From an uncultured Azospirillum sp. (GTDB taxonomy: Bacteria; Pseudomonadota; Alphaproteobacteria; Azospirillales; Azospirillaceae): 12,383 nt of DNA. The stretch lies in NCBI GenBank assembly GCA_937960755.1, contig CALGOL010000251.1, positions 1 to 12,383 on the forward strand, in the 5' to 3' direction. Position numbers and translations under genes: made by a program. The notes beneath the pieces are model-generated. The model made no database searches, was not told where the DNA came from, and was given only the letters and a program-made list of their open reading frames with translations. Below, one piece after another: positions 1 through 6,220 of the stretch. Each line of letters opens with the position of its first letter. Within the stretch, counting starts at the first letter, position 1.

Positions 1-1
1 C

Positions 2-142
2 GCCGGCGCCAATCTGGCCGGGGCGGATTTGCGCGGCTGCGCCGAAGCGGAAGCCGATTTCACCCGCGCGGTGTTGACTGGCGTGCGCCGTGGCGAATTG
101 ACCGCCGTCACCACCATTCAACCCAGCATGATCGCGCTTTAG
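2..142 (+). CDS. Pentapeptide-repeat protein, C-terminal end (partial)
   Basis: The reading frame is open from the window edge and ends at TAG (140-142), giving 46 residues. It begins with AGANLAGADLRGC and continues with ADFTRAVLTG. This is the A(N/D)LxG periodicity of pentapeptide repeats, which fold as a right-handed four-sided beta helix. The last ~18 residues are non-repeat and would form the C-terminal cap or tail. The start lies outside the window, so length and other domains are unknown. Some members of this fold (Qnr, MfpA) mimic DNA and bind gyrase, and this gene sits directly upstream of gyrA. The visible part is too short to tell a gyrase-binding protein from the many pentapeptide proteins of unknown role. 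Confidence 0.7.
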   Translation, partial: AGANLAGADLRGCAEAEADFTRAVLTGVRRGELTAVTTIQPSMIAL

Positions 143-162
143 CGGCGGGAACGTGAAGGGGG

Positions 163-200
163 GCGGCGGCGCGCCGCCGCGGCGCAGCGTGAAATTTCAC
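163..200. repeat. Two adjacent perfect palindromes upstream of gyrA
   Basis: The gap between the pentapeptide gene and gyrA holds an 18-bp perfect palindrome of G and C only (GCGGCGGCGCGCCGCCGC, 163-180). Nine bases later comes a 12-bp perfect palindrome, GTGAAATTTCAC (189-200). The first could form a hairpin after the upstream gene but lacks a T-tract, so it is at best a weak terminator. The second looks like an operator half-site pair and lies about 20 bp above the candidate gyrA -35. Function is not established. Confidence 0.4.
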
Positions 201-219
201 CCCAAGGCCAGCAAGCAGG

Positions 220-248
220 TGCAAAGCGCGGCGGGCTTAGGCTAAAAT
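220..248 (+). promoter_or_regulatory. Candidate gyrA promoter
   Basis: A good -10 hexamer, TAAAAT (243-248), is preceded at a 17-nt spacing by TGCAAA (220-225), a poor -35. Transcription would start near 255 and leave a ~50-nt leader before the TTG start of gyrA at 304. The call rests mainly on the -10 and the position. Confidence 0.35.
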
Positions 249-303
249 GCCGTGCTTTTCGCCGCTTTAGTACGCGGCCATACCGGCAGAATGAGACCCG
301 ACT

Positions 304-3081
304 TTGACTGAAGCTCCCGTCAACGCCCCCGACATCGCCCCGGTGACCATCGAAGACGAGATGCGCCGTTCGTATCTCGACTACGCCATGAGCGTGATCG
401 TCAGCCGCGCGTTGCCCGACGTCCGCGACGGCTTGAAGCCGGTGCATCGCCGCATCCTGTTCGCCATGAAGGAAGGCGGCTACGACAGCGGCAAGCCTTA
501 CAAAAAGTCGGCCCGCATCGTCGGCGACGTGATGGGTAAATACCACCCGCACGGCGACGGGGCGATTTATGACGCCATGGTGCGCATGGCGCAGGATTTC
601 TCCATGCGCCTGCCGCTGGTGGATGGGCAGGGCAACTTCGGCTCGATGGACGGCGATCCCCCGGCGGCGATGCGTTACACCGAAGCGCGCCTCGCCAAAT
701 CGGCGGAAGCGCTGCTGGACGATATCGACAAGGACACCGTCGATTTTCAATCCAACTATGACGAATCCAGCCGCGAACCCACCGTTCTGCCGGCGCGCTT
801 TCCCAACTTGCTGGTCAACGGCGCCGGCGGCATCGCCGTCGGCATGGCCACCAACATCCCGACCCATAACCTGGGCGAAGTCATCGACGCCTGCTGCGCC
901 TATGTCGACAACCCCGACATCACCACCGATGAATTAATCGATTTGGTGCCCGGCCCGGATTTCCCCACCGGCGCGTTGATTTTGGGGCGTTCCGGCATTC
1001 GTTCGGCCTATCACACCGGCCGCGGCTCGGTGATTATGCGCGCCAAGACCGAGATTGAGGAGATCCGCAAGGACCGCTTCGCCATCATCGTGTCGGAAGT
1101 GCCGTATCAGGTCAATAAAGCCAAGCTGATGGAGCGCATCGGCGAGGTGGTCAACGACAAGACGGTGGAAGGGGTCGCCGACCTGCGCGACGAATCCGAC
1201 CGCGACGGCGTGCGGGTGGTGATCGAGCTGAAGCGCGACGCCGTGCCCGACGTGGTGCTGGCGCAATTGTTCCGCCACACCCAGCTTCAGACCTCGTTCG
1301 GCGTCAATATGCTGGCGCTGGACGGCGGCCGGCCGGTGATGATGGGGCTGCGGGACATCGTCGGCGCCTTCGTGCGTTTCCGCGAGCAGGTCATCGCCCG
1401 GCGCACCGAATATCTGCTGGGCAAGGCGCGCGAACGCGCCCACACCTTGGTGGGCTTGGCGGTCGCCGTCGCCAACCTTGATGATATGATCGCGCTGATC
1501 CGCCGCGCCCCCGATCCGGCGACGGCGCGCGAGGAGATGCTGGCCCGCGACTGGCCGGCCTTGGACATCGCGCCCTTGATCCGGCTGGTGGACGAACCGG
1601 CGCATCCCTTGCTGCCGGGCGACGTCTATCGTTTGTCGGAAACCCAGGCCCGCGCTATTTTGGAACTGCGCCTGCACCGCTTGACCGGGCTGGAGCGCGA
1701 CAAGATCGGCGCCGAGTTGAAGGAAGTCACCGACCAGATCGCCGACTATCTGGAAACCTTGGCCAATCGGGAAAAGCTGCTGGGCATCCTGCGCGAAGAA
1801 TTGGTCGAGATGAAAGAGCGCTTCGGCACGCCGCGGCGCACCGAAATTCAGGAACTGGAATTTGAAGCCGACATTGAAGACCTGATCCAGCGTGAAGACA
1901 TGGTGGTGACGGTAAGTCAGTCGGGCTATGTCAAGCGCGTGCCGTTGTCCACCTACCGGGCGCAGAAGCGCGGCGGCAAGGGCCGTTCCGGCATGACGAT
2001 GAAGGAGGAGGACGCGGTTTCCGATCTCTTCGTCGCCAACACCCATACGCCGCTGCTGCTGTTCTCCTCCCGCGGCATGGTTTACCGCATGAAGGTCTAT
2101 CGGCTGCCGCTGGGCAACCCGACCTCCCGCGGCAAGGCGTTCGTCAACCTGCTGCCGCTGGTGGAGGGGGAGACCATCTCCACCGTGCTGCCGCTGCCGG
2201 AGGACGAAGCCGCCTGGGGCGCGCTGCACGTGGTGTTCGCCACCTCCAAGGGCAACGTGCGGCGCAACCGGCTGTCCGATTTCGCCAACATCCGCGCCAA
2301 CGGCCTGATCGCCATGAAGCTGGAGGAGGAGGGCGAAAAGCTGGTGGGCGTGCGCACTTGTTCGGAAGACATGGACGTGCTGCTCGCCACCCATGACGGC
2401 AAGTGCATTCGCTTCCCGGTTTCCGACGTGCGGGTGTTTTCGGGGCGCACCTCCACCGGCGTGCGCGGCATCAAGCTGGGCGACGGCGACGAGGTGGTGA
2501 CGTTGTCGATGCTGACCCATGTGGAATCCAGCCCGGAAGAGCGGGCCGCCTATCTGAAGGCCAAGCGCGAGCGCGGCTTGGAGATGGAAGGCGAAGCGGC
2601 CCCCGACGCCGAAGGCGCGACGCTGCCGGAAGTGACGCTGGCGCCCGGCCGCTACGAGGAGCTGGAGGCGCTGGAGCAGTACATCTTGACGGTTTCCGAC
2701 CGCGGTTTCGGCAAGCGCTCGTCTTCTTACGAATACCGGGTCTCCGGGCGCGGCGGGCAGGGCATCTGGAACATGGAGATGGGCGGCAAGAACGGCTCCA
2801 TCGTCGCCGCCTTCCCGGTCAACGCCGCCGATCAGGTGATGATGGTCACCGACCGCGGCCAGGTGATCCGTATGCCGGTGCACGATGTGCGCATCGCCGG
2901 CCGCAAGACCCAGGGCGTGACGCTGTTCCGCATCGACGTGGAAGAACACCTCGTCTCGGTCGCCAGCATCGCCGACGACCAGTCCGATCAGGCCCAAACT
3001 GACCAGGCTGAAACCGACCAGGGTCAAACCGATCTCATCCAGACGGAACCCGAAGCCGGGGCGAATGAAGCGGGCGCCTGA
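304..3081 (+). CDS. gyrA: DNA gyrase subunit A
   Basis: GyrA is the DNA breakage-reunion subunit of gyrase (A2B2), which introduces negative supercoils in the cytoplasm using ATP hydrolysed by GyrB. The protein has 925 residues. The N-terminal topoisomerase domain (about 30-500) contains the catalytic tyrosine in AAMRYTEARL (Y125). The quinolone-determining region HPHGDGAIYD is at 81-90. The C-terminal DNA-wrapping beta-pinwheel (about 530-890) carries the GyrA-box QKRGGKG at 554-560, close to the consensus QRRGGKG, which separates GyrA from ParC. A charged insertion at about 740-790 is usual for alphaproteobacterial GyrA. The start is TTG at 304: the nearby ATG at 290 runs into a stop, and the N-terminus MTEAPVN fits the family. 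The position equivalent to E. coli Ser83 is Gly86; Asp87 is retained as D90. The tail beyond residue 894 is a run of DQxxT repeats. coaD follows after 57 bp and may be cotranscribed. Confidence 0.97.
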   Translation: MTEAPVNAPDIAPVTIEDEMRRSYLDYAMSVIVSRALPDVRDGLKPVHRRILFAMKEGGYDSGKPYKKSARIVGDVMGKYHPHGDGAIYDAMVRMAQDFSMRLPLVDGQGNFGSMDGDPPAAMRYTEARLAKSAEALLDDIDKDTVDFQSNYDESSREPTVLPARFPNLLVNGAGGIAVGMATNIPTHNLGEVIDACCAYVDNPDITTDELIDLVPGPDFPTGALILGRSGIRSAYHTGRGSVIMRAKTEIEEIRKDRFAIIVSEVPYQVNKAKLMERIGEVVNDKTVEGVADLRDESDRDGVRVVIELKRDAVPDVVLAQLFRHTQLQTSFGVNMLALDGGRPVMMGLRDIVGAFVRFREQVIARRTEYLLGKARERAHTLVGLAVAVANLDDMIALIRRAPDPATAREEMLARDWPALDIAPLIRLVDEPAHPLLPGDVYRLSETQARAILELRLHRLTGLERDKIGAELKEVTDQIADYLETLANREKLLGILREELVEMKERFGTPRRTEIQELEFEADIEDLIQREDMVVTVSQSGYVKRVPLSTYRAQKRGGKGRSGMTMKEEDAVSDLFVANTHTPLLLFSSRGMVYRMKVYRLPLGNPTSRGKAFVNLLPLVEGETISTVLPLPEDEAAWGALHVVFATSKGNVRRNRLSDFANIRANGLIAMKLEEEGEKLVGVRTCSEDMDVLLATHDGKCIRFPVSDVRVFSGRTSTGVRGIKLGDGDEVVTLSMLTHVESSPEERAAYLKAKRERGLEMEGEAAPDAEGATLPEVTLAPGRYEELEALEQYILTVSDRGFGKRSSSYEYRVSGRGGQGIWNMEMGGKNGSIVAAFPVNAADQVMMVTDRGQVIRMPVHDVRIAGRKTQGVTLFRIDVEEHLVSVASIADDQSDQAQTDQAETDQGQTDLIQTEPEAGANEAGA
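2986..3045 (+). repeat. 15-bp tandem repeat coding for DQxxT in the GyrA tail
   Basis: Four consecutive five-codon units at the end of gyrA encode DQAQT, DQAET, DQGQT and DLIQT (residues 895-914), followed by EPEAG. The units share the Asp-Gln start and the Thr end but differ at the DNA level, so they are an old, diverged duplication rather than a recent slippage. The segment is hydrophilic and acidic, lies outside the beta-pinwheel and is probably disordered. Confidence 0.7.
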
Positions 3082-3138
3082 AGCCCGCCGGCCCCACCTT
3101 TGACGCGACAACCACGGCAACAACGAGAGCGCAGCGCC

Positions 3139-3654
3139 ATGGCGAACCAGCGGATAGGCGTCTACCCCGGCACCTTCGATCCAATCACCAACGGACATCT
3201 CGATATTATCCAGCGCGCCTCGCGGCTGGTGGATCACCTGATCGTCGGCGTGGCGCGCAACATCGGCAAGGGGCCGCTATTCAGCACCGATGAGCGGGTG
3301 CGCATGGTGCGCGACGATATCGCCGGGTTGCCGCAAAACGGAACCACCATTGAAGTGCGAGCGTTCGACACGCTGCTGATGCATTTCGCCGTCGAGATGA
3401 ACTGCAACGTCATCATCCGCGGCCTTCGGGCGGTGTCGGATTTCGAGTACGAATTTCAGATGGCGGGGATGAACGCCCGGCTTAATCCCAAGGTCGAAAC
3501 CATCTTCTTGATGTCATCCGACAAGCATCAGTTCATTTCGTCCCGCTTCGTCAAGGAAATCGGCCGGCTGGGCGGCAATATCAGCCATTTCGTCTCCAAG
3601 CCGGTGGCGGCGCAACTGGCGGAGCGCTTCGCCATCGACGCGGAGAGCGAGTGA
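3139..3654 (+). CDS. coaD: Phosphopantetheine adenylyltransferase
   Basis: CoaD catalyses the penultimate step of coenzyme A synthesis: 4'-phosphopantetheine + ATP gives dephospho-CoA + pyrophosphate. The protein has 171 residues, the family's usual length. It has the nucleotidyltransferase signature GVYPGTFDPITNGH (7-20) with T17 and H20 of the TxGH motif. It also has the RGLRAVSDFEYEFQMA segment (94-109), the N-R-L-N-P-like turn at 112-117 and the second motif ISSRFVKEI (133-141), where ISSxxVKE binds ATP phosphates. I chose ATG 3139 because the family signature starts six codons in. A longer in-frame TTG start at 3100 would add 13 Arg/Gln-rich residues unlike the family. A GAGAG stretch lies about 10 nt upstream. 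gyrA-coaD adjacency is common in Alphaproteobacteria. Confidence 0.96.
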   Translation: MANQRIGVYPGTFDPITNGHLDIIQRASRLVDHLIVGVARNIGKGPLFSTDERVRMVRDDIAGLPQNGTTIEVRAFDTLLMHFAVEMNCNVIIRGLRAVSDFEYEFQMAGMNARLNPKVETIFLMSSDKHQFISSRFVKEIGRLGGNISHFVSKPVAAQLAERFAIDAESE

Positions 3655-3669
3655 CGGCGTTGGTTTTCG

Positions 3670-3707
3670 GCGCCGGTTAAGAAATCCGGCGCTTGAAGCT
3701 TCTTTTT
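3670..3707 (+). terminator. Probable intrinsic terminator after coaD
   Basis: GCGCCGG (3670-3676) pairs perfectly with CCGGCGC (3686-3692) around a 9-nt loop. TTCTTTTT (3700-3707) follows after a 7-nt gap. The gap makes it weaker than a classical terminator, but its place 15 bp past the coaD stop and just before the tRNA promoter fits the end of the gyrA-coaD transcript. Confidence 0.55.
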
Positions 3708-3708
3708 G

Positions 3709-3737
3709 TTGACCTGCGCGGGGGGCGGCCCTATGTT
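3709..3737 (+). promoter_or_regulatory. Promoter of tRNA-Lys
   Basis: TTGACC (3709-3714) and TATGTT (3732-3737) are separated by exactly 17 nt, matching the strong housekeeping promoter form seen before alphaproteobacterial tRNA and rRNA genes. Transcription would start near 3744, about 13 nt before the mature tRNA 5' end. Confidence 0.75.
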
Positions 3738-3756
3738 GCCCGCCGTTTCCAGGGGC

Positions 3757-3832
3757 GAGCCCGTAGCTCAGCCGGTAGAGCATCTGACTTTTAATCAGGT
3801 GGTCGTGGGTTCGAGTCCCACCGGGCTCACCA
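3757..3832 (+). tRNA. tRNA-Lys (anticodon UUU)
   Basis: A complete 76-nt cloverleaf with encoded CCA. The acceptor stem is GAGCCCG/CGGGCTC. The D arm is GCTC...GAGC with loop AGCCGGTA. The anticodon stem TCTGA/TCAGG (one G-U pair) carries loop CTTTTAA, placing TTT at 34-36. The T arm is GTGGG-TTCGAGT-CCCAC. The discriminator base is A, followed by CCA (3830-3832). The UUU anticodon reads AAA and AAG. Confidence 0.97.
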
Positions 3833-3908
3833 TGGAAATCAATGGGTTGCGGTGCGGTTGACTTTGTCGCCGCCGCCCCTGGTGTTGACGGGGAGCGGAT
3901 TGCCGCCC

Positions 3909-4085
3909 ATGTCAGCCCTTCTTTTCCATACGCTGAAGTTTGTTGAGAAGCTGGAAGCTGGCGGGCGAAAGCTTGCGGCAAAAAGCGATATCGTTGCGCT
4001 GCGCGGCGACGGGATTGATCTTCGCCGCCTTGCGCTATCTTCCCGGGGGTCATTGATCCTCGCCTCTCGCCCTTTTGAACGGTGA
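3909..4085 (+). pseudogene. Possible decayed DUF1640-type coiled-coil gene
   Basis: An ATG-started frame of 58 codons begins MSALLFHTLKFVEKLEAGG and continues KLAAKSDIVALRGD then LRRLAL. From memory, DUF1640 (CCDC90-like) proteins of Alphaproteobacteria start with a segment like FDTLKFVexLEaaG, followed by a helical stretch and then tkaDiaaLrgDi. Here the two conserved blocks appear, but the helical segment between them is missing. The coiled coil and C-terminal membrane helix that should follow are replaced by unrelated residues before a stop. That suggests a deletion-bearing relic. A GGGGAG lies 13 nt upstream of the ATG. It could instead be a chance frame: the opposite strand also shows an open frame here. 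Confidence 0.35.
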
Positions 4086-4123
4086 CGAAATAAAGGCTGG
4101 CCTCGTTCGGGTTTTTTTCGTAA

Positions 4124-4144
4124 AACATTGAAACAATGTTGACA
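4124..4144 (+). promoter_or_regulatory. Inverted repeat overlapping a -35-like hexamer
   Basis: AACATTG (4124-4130) and CAATGTT (4134-4140) form a perfect 7-bp inverted repeat with a 3-nt spacer. TTGACA (4139-4144), a perfect -35 hexamer, overlaps its right arm by two bases. No convincing -10 sits at 16-18 nt (TTGTTT/TGTTTC), which fits a promoter needing an activator, or no promoter at all. If real, it would drive the PAS-GGDEF-EAL gene 120 bp downstream. Confidence 0.4.
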
Positions 4145-4262
4145 CTTATCGGCTAACTTGTTGTTTCAGTTTGCTGGCGCTTCAGTGCTATCTGACGGCG
4201 AGCGGCCTCCTGGCCGAGTGAACGAATGGCGAGCAGCTGTTTTGCGAGGCAGACGACGCATC

Positions 4263-6014
4263 ATGACCCATAATCATCCGCACGGCGGGGGTCAGATTGC
4301 GGTCAACAAGGATGACGACGGGGGAATTGAGGCTGTCGCCGTCAACGATCCCTTCCTTGCCGCGTTGATGGACGCCGCCGTCGACGGCGTGGTTATCGCC
4401 GGGCGCGATGGTTCAATACGGCTGATTAACCGCGCCTGCTGCCGCATGTTCGGCTATGACGATGGCGAGTTGATCGGCCGCAGCATCAATTGTCTGATGC
4501 CGGCGCCCTATGAACAACAGCATGATCGATTCATCGAAAACTATGTCGGCACCGGAGAAAAGCGCATCATCGGTCGCGGTCGGGAAACCTTGGGCCTGCA
4601 TCGCGATGGCGGGGTGTTTCCCATTCATCTGTCGGTCGGACACGCCATTTATAATGGCGGACATTACTTCGTTGGCTTTATCCGCGATATTTCTGAAAAA
4701 CTGGAAGCCGAGCAGCGCGCCCACTACCTTGAGCGCCATGACACTCTGACCGGCGTCTTGAGCCGTCAGGCGCTGTTGGAGGAAGCCAAGGCGGCGGTGG
4801 AGAAAAGCGGCGGCGAAGGCAAGCAGGGCGCTTGGGCGCTCTACACCATTGATGTCGATCAGTTTTCCGACGTTAACGAAGCCTTTGGCCCCCATGTCGG
4901 CGATTTGGCGCTGAAGGCGCTGGTGGCGCGGATGACTGAGGTGCTGCCCCGCGAAACATATCTCGGCCGCATCGCCGCCGACGAGTTCACCGCGATCTCG
5001 CGGGTGTCGGGCATGGCGCAGGCGCAGCGTTTAGGGCAGGCGCTGTTCGAACGGGTGACGGCCTCGATTTACGCCGAACGCCACTGGGTAAGGTTGCGGG
5101 TGTCGGTTGGGGCGGCCGTGCTGGACATCGGCGCCTCCAACGTCGAGGAACTGAACGCCAAAGGCAAGTTGGCGCTGCAATCGGTGCAGCAGAACGGCGG
5201 CAACGCCATTTGCTTCTACACCCCGGAAATGGCCGCGGCGGCGACGCGCCGCATGTTGCTGACCCTGCAACTCACTCATGCGGTGGAGCGCGGCGAGTTG
5301 CACGTCGTCTACCAGCCCATCGTCGACGCCAAATCCGGCGCGGTGGCGGCGGCGGAGGCGCTGCTGCGCTGGACCCATCCGGTGTTGGGCGTGGTGTCGC
5401 CCGGCGAGTTCATTCCGGTGGCGGAAGAAAGCGGCCTGATTATTCCCATCAGCGAATGGGTGTTTGAGCAGGTCGCCGCCGATATGAGCGGGTGGGAGAC
5501 GCAAGGCCGCAAGCTGGAGCGGGTGTTCATCAACATTTCCGCCTTGCAGTTCCTGCGCGGCAATTTGGTGATGCGCATCAATGACCTGCTGGCGCGCAAC
5601 CCTTCTTTGTACGGCCGCATCGGGTTGGAGATCACCGAACAGGCGGCGGTGCGCGACCTTGCCGCCGCCATTTCCACCATCGGCGAATTGGGCGCGAAGG
5701 AAGTGCTTTTCGCCATCGACGATTTCGGCTCCGGCTATTCTTCGTTGAGCTATGTCCAGCAATTGCCGGTGGCGAAGCTGAAGATCGACCGCGCCTTTGT
5801 GGTGGACGTGCCGGAAAACCACCGCAACGCCGCGCTGGTGCGCGCCGCGGTGGGCATGGCGCACGGCCTGGGGCTCACCACCGTCGCCGAAGGGGTGGAG
5901 ACAGACGAGCAGCGCCGGTTCCTGGTGTCGGTGGGCTGCGATTTTTTGCAAGGCTATTTCTTCGGCAAGCCGATGCTGGCCGATGAGTTCGCCAAGCGCC
6001 TCACGGCGGCGTGA
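4263..6014 (+). CDS. PAS-GGDEF(degenerate)-EAL c-di-GMP phosphodiesterase, FixL-like PAS
   Basis: A 583-residue soluble protein without membrane helices, predicted to hydrolyse cyclic di-GMP to pGpG in response to a ligand bound by its PAS domain. PAS spans about 29-150 and resembles the FixL heme domain. It has MPAPYEQQHDRF with H87 at the FixL heme-histidine position, then GTGEKRIIGRGRE with R107 at the position of the distal FixL arginine (R220 in B. japonicum). The second FixL arginine (R206) is Asn93 here. GGDEF spans about 155-320; its signature reads AADEF (238-242) and the RxxD inhibitory site reads RETY, so cyclase activity is unlikely. EAL spans about 335-580 with all usual catalytic residues: EALLRW (365-370), N424, E456 in LEITE, DDFGSGYSSL (486-495), K507, E543 and LQGY (562-565). 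ATG 4263 is chosen because earlier in-frame TTG/GTG starts add a non-PAS extension; GAGG lies 13 nt upstream. PAS-GGDEF-EAL with heme PAS is the layout of Acetobacter PDEA1. Confidence 0.88.
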   Translation: MTHNHPHGGGQIAVNKDDDGGIEAVAVNDPFLAALMDAAVDGVVIAGRDGSIRLINRACCRMFGYDDGELIGRSINCLMPAPYEQQHDRFIENYVGTGEKRIIGRGRETLGLHRDGGVFPIHLSVGHAIYNGGHYFVGFIRDISEKLEAEQRAHYLERHDTLTGVLSRQALLEEAKAAVEKSGGEGKQGAWALYTIDVDQFSDVNEAFGPHVGDLALKALVARMTEVLPRETYLGRIAADEFTAISRVSGMAQAQRLGQALFERVTASIYAERHWVRLRVSVGAAVLDIGASNVEELNAKGKLALQSVQQNGGNAICFYTPEMAAAATRRMLLTLQLTHAVERGELHVVYQPIVDAKSGAVAAAEALLRWTHPVLGVVSPGEFIPVAEESGLIIPISEWVFEQVAADMSGWETQGRKLERVFINISALQFLRGNLVMRINDLLARNPSLYGRIGLEITEQAAVRDLAAAISTIGELGAKEVLFAIDDFGSGYSSLSYVQQLPVAKLKIDRAFVVDVPENHRNAALVRAAVGMAHGLGLTTVAEGVETDEQRRFLVSVGCDFLQGYFFGKPMLADEFAKRLTAA

Positions 6015-6074
6015 TCGCCTGCCGGTTCAACATTTCATTTCCTGACAGATCTCGCTCGTGAGTATCGGCTTAGG

Positions 6075-6098
6075 CCCACGCTATTGCAATAGCGTGGG
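6075..6098. repeat. Perfect 24-bp palindrome at the island edge
   Basis: CCCACGCTATTG (6075-6086) is followed without spacer by its reverse complement (6087-6098). Four more bases pair beyond a small internal bulge (CTTA 6069-6072 with TAAG 6100-6103). It lies 61 bp past the EAL stop. There is no T-tract on either strand, so it is not a standard terminator; it could be a protein-binding or recombination site, or a terminator cut off from its tail when the island arrived. Confidence 0.6.
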
Positions 6099-6159
6099 AT
6101 AAGGCAACAATTTAATATAAATTAATGATAATAGGTGCATGCTATATAAAAACTACGCC

Positions 6160-6200
6160 TTGATTAAAATCAAAAAACCGGTAATTTAAAGAATTATATA
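6160..6200 (+). promoter_or_regulatory. FNR/FixK-type box with -10 element
   Basis: TTGAT-TAAA-ATCAA (6160-6173) matches the FNR/Anr/FixK consensus TTGAT-N4-ATCAA in all ten fixed positions. A TATATA (6195-6200) downstream would start transcription near 6207, putting the box centre (6166.5) at about -41. That is the position of a class II activator site. The predicted leader is only about 14 nt and just includes the ribosome-binding site of the gene at 6221. AT-rich sequence raises the chance of such a match, but the symmetry and spacing are both correct. Confidence 0.5.
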
Positions 6201-6220
6201 TGCCATGAAGGTGTGATGTC

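Larger units (their letters stand above)
3833..4262 (+). other. 430-bp gap between tRNA-Lys and the PAS-GGDEF-EAL gene
   Basis: This stretch has no intact gene that I can defend. It contains a probable gene relic (3909-4085), an AT-rich run with T7 (4112-4118) and a small inverted repeat with an overlapping TTGACA (4124-4144). tRNA 3' flanks are common integration sites, but I see no repeat of the tRNA 3' end and no integrase in the window. Confidence 0.5.

Noticed and set aside
934..3237. A 767-codon open frame on the - strand opposite gyrA
   Set aside because: It is the mirror of GC-rich gyrA codons, is rich in His, Gln and Arg as such shadows are, and crosses the gyrA-coaD gap. The + strand carries the full conserved GyrA sequence.
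3845..4030. A - strand frame reading INPVAAQRNDIAFCRKLSPASFQLL... without a start codon
   Set aside because: It has no ATG, GTG or TTG in a useful place, is preceded closely by a stop, and overlaps the more family-like + strand relic. I treat it as chance.
4086..4120. CGAAATAAA...TTTTTTTCG as a terminator hairpin
   Set aside because: The pairing is mostly A-T with a mismatch and a long loop, and there is no GC-rich stem before the T-run.
3514..4128. A 204-codon open frame on the - strand across the coaD end, the tRNA and the following gap
   Set aside because: Its middle part (GGTRTHDHLIKSQMLYRLSYG) is the well-known false translation of a tRNA gene read backwards, and the frame also overlaps coaD. 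It is not a protein gene.
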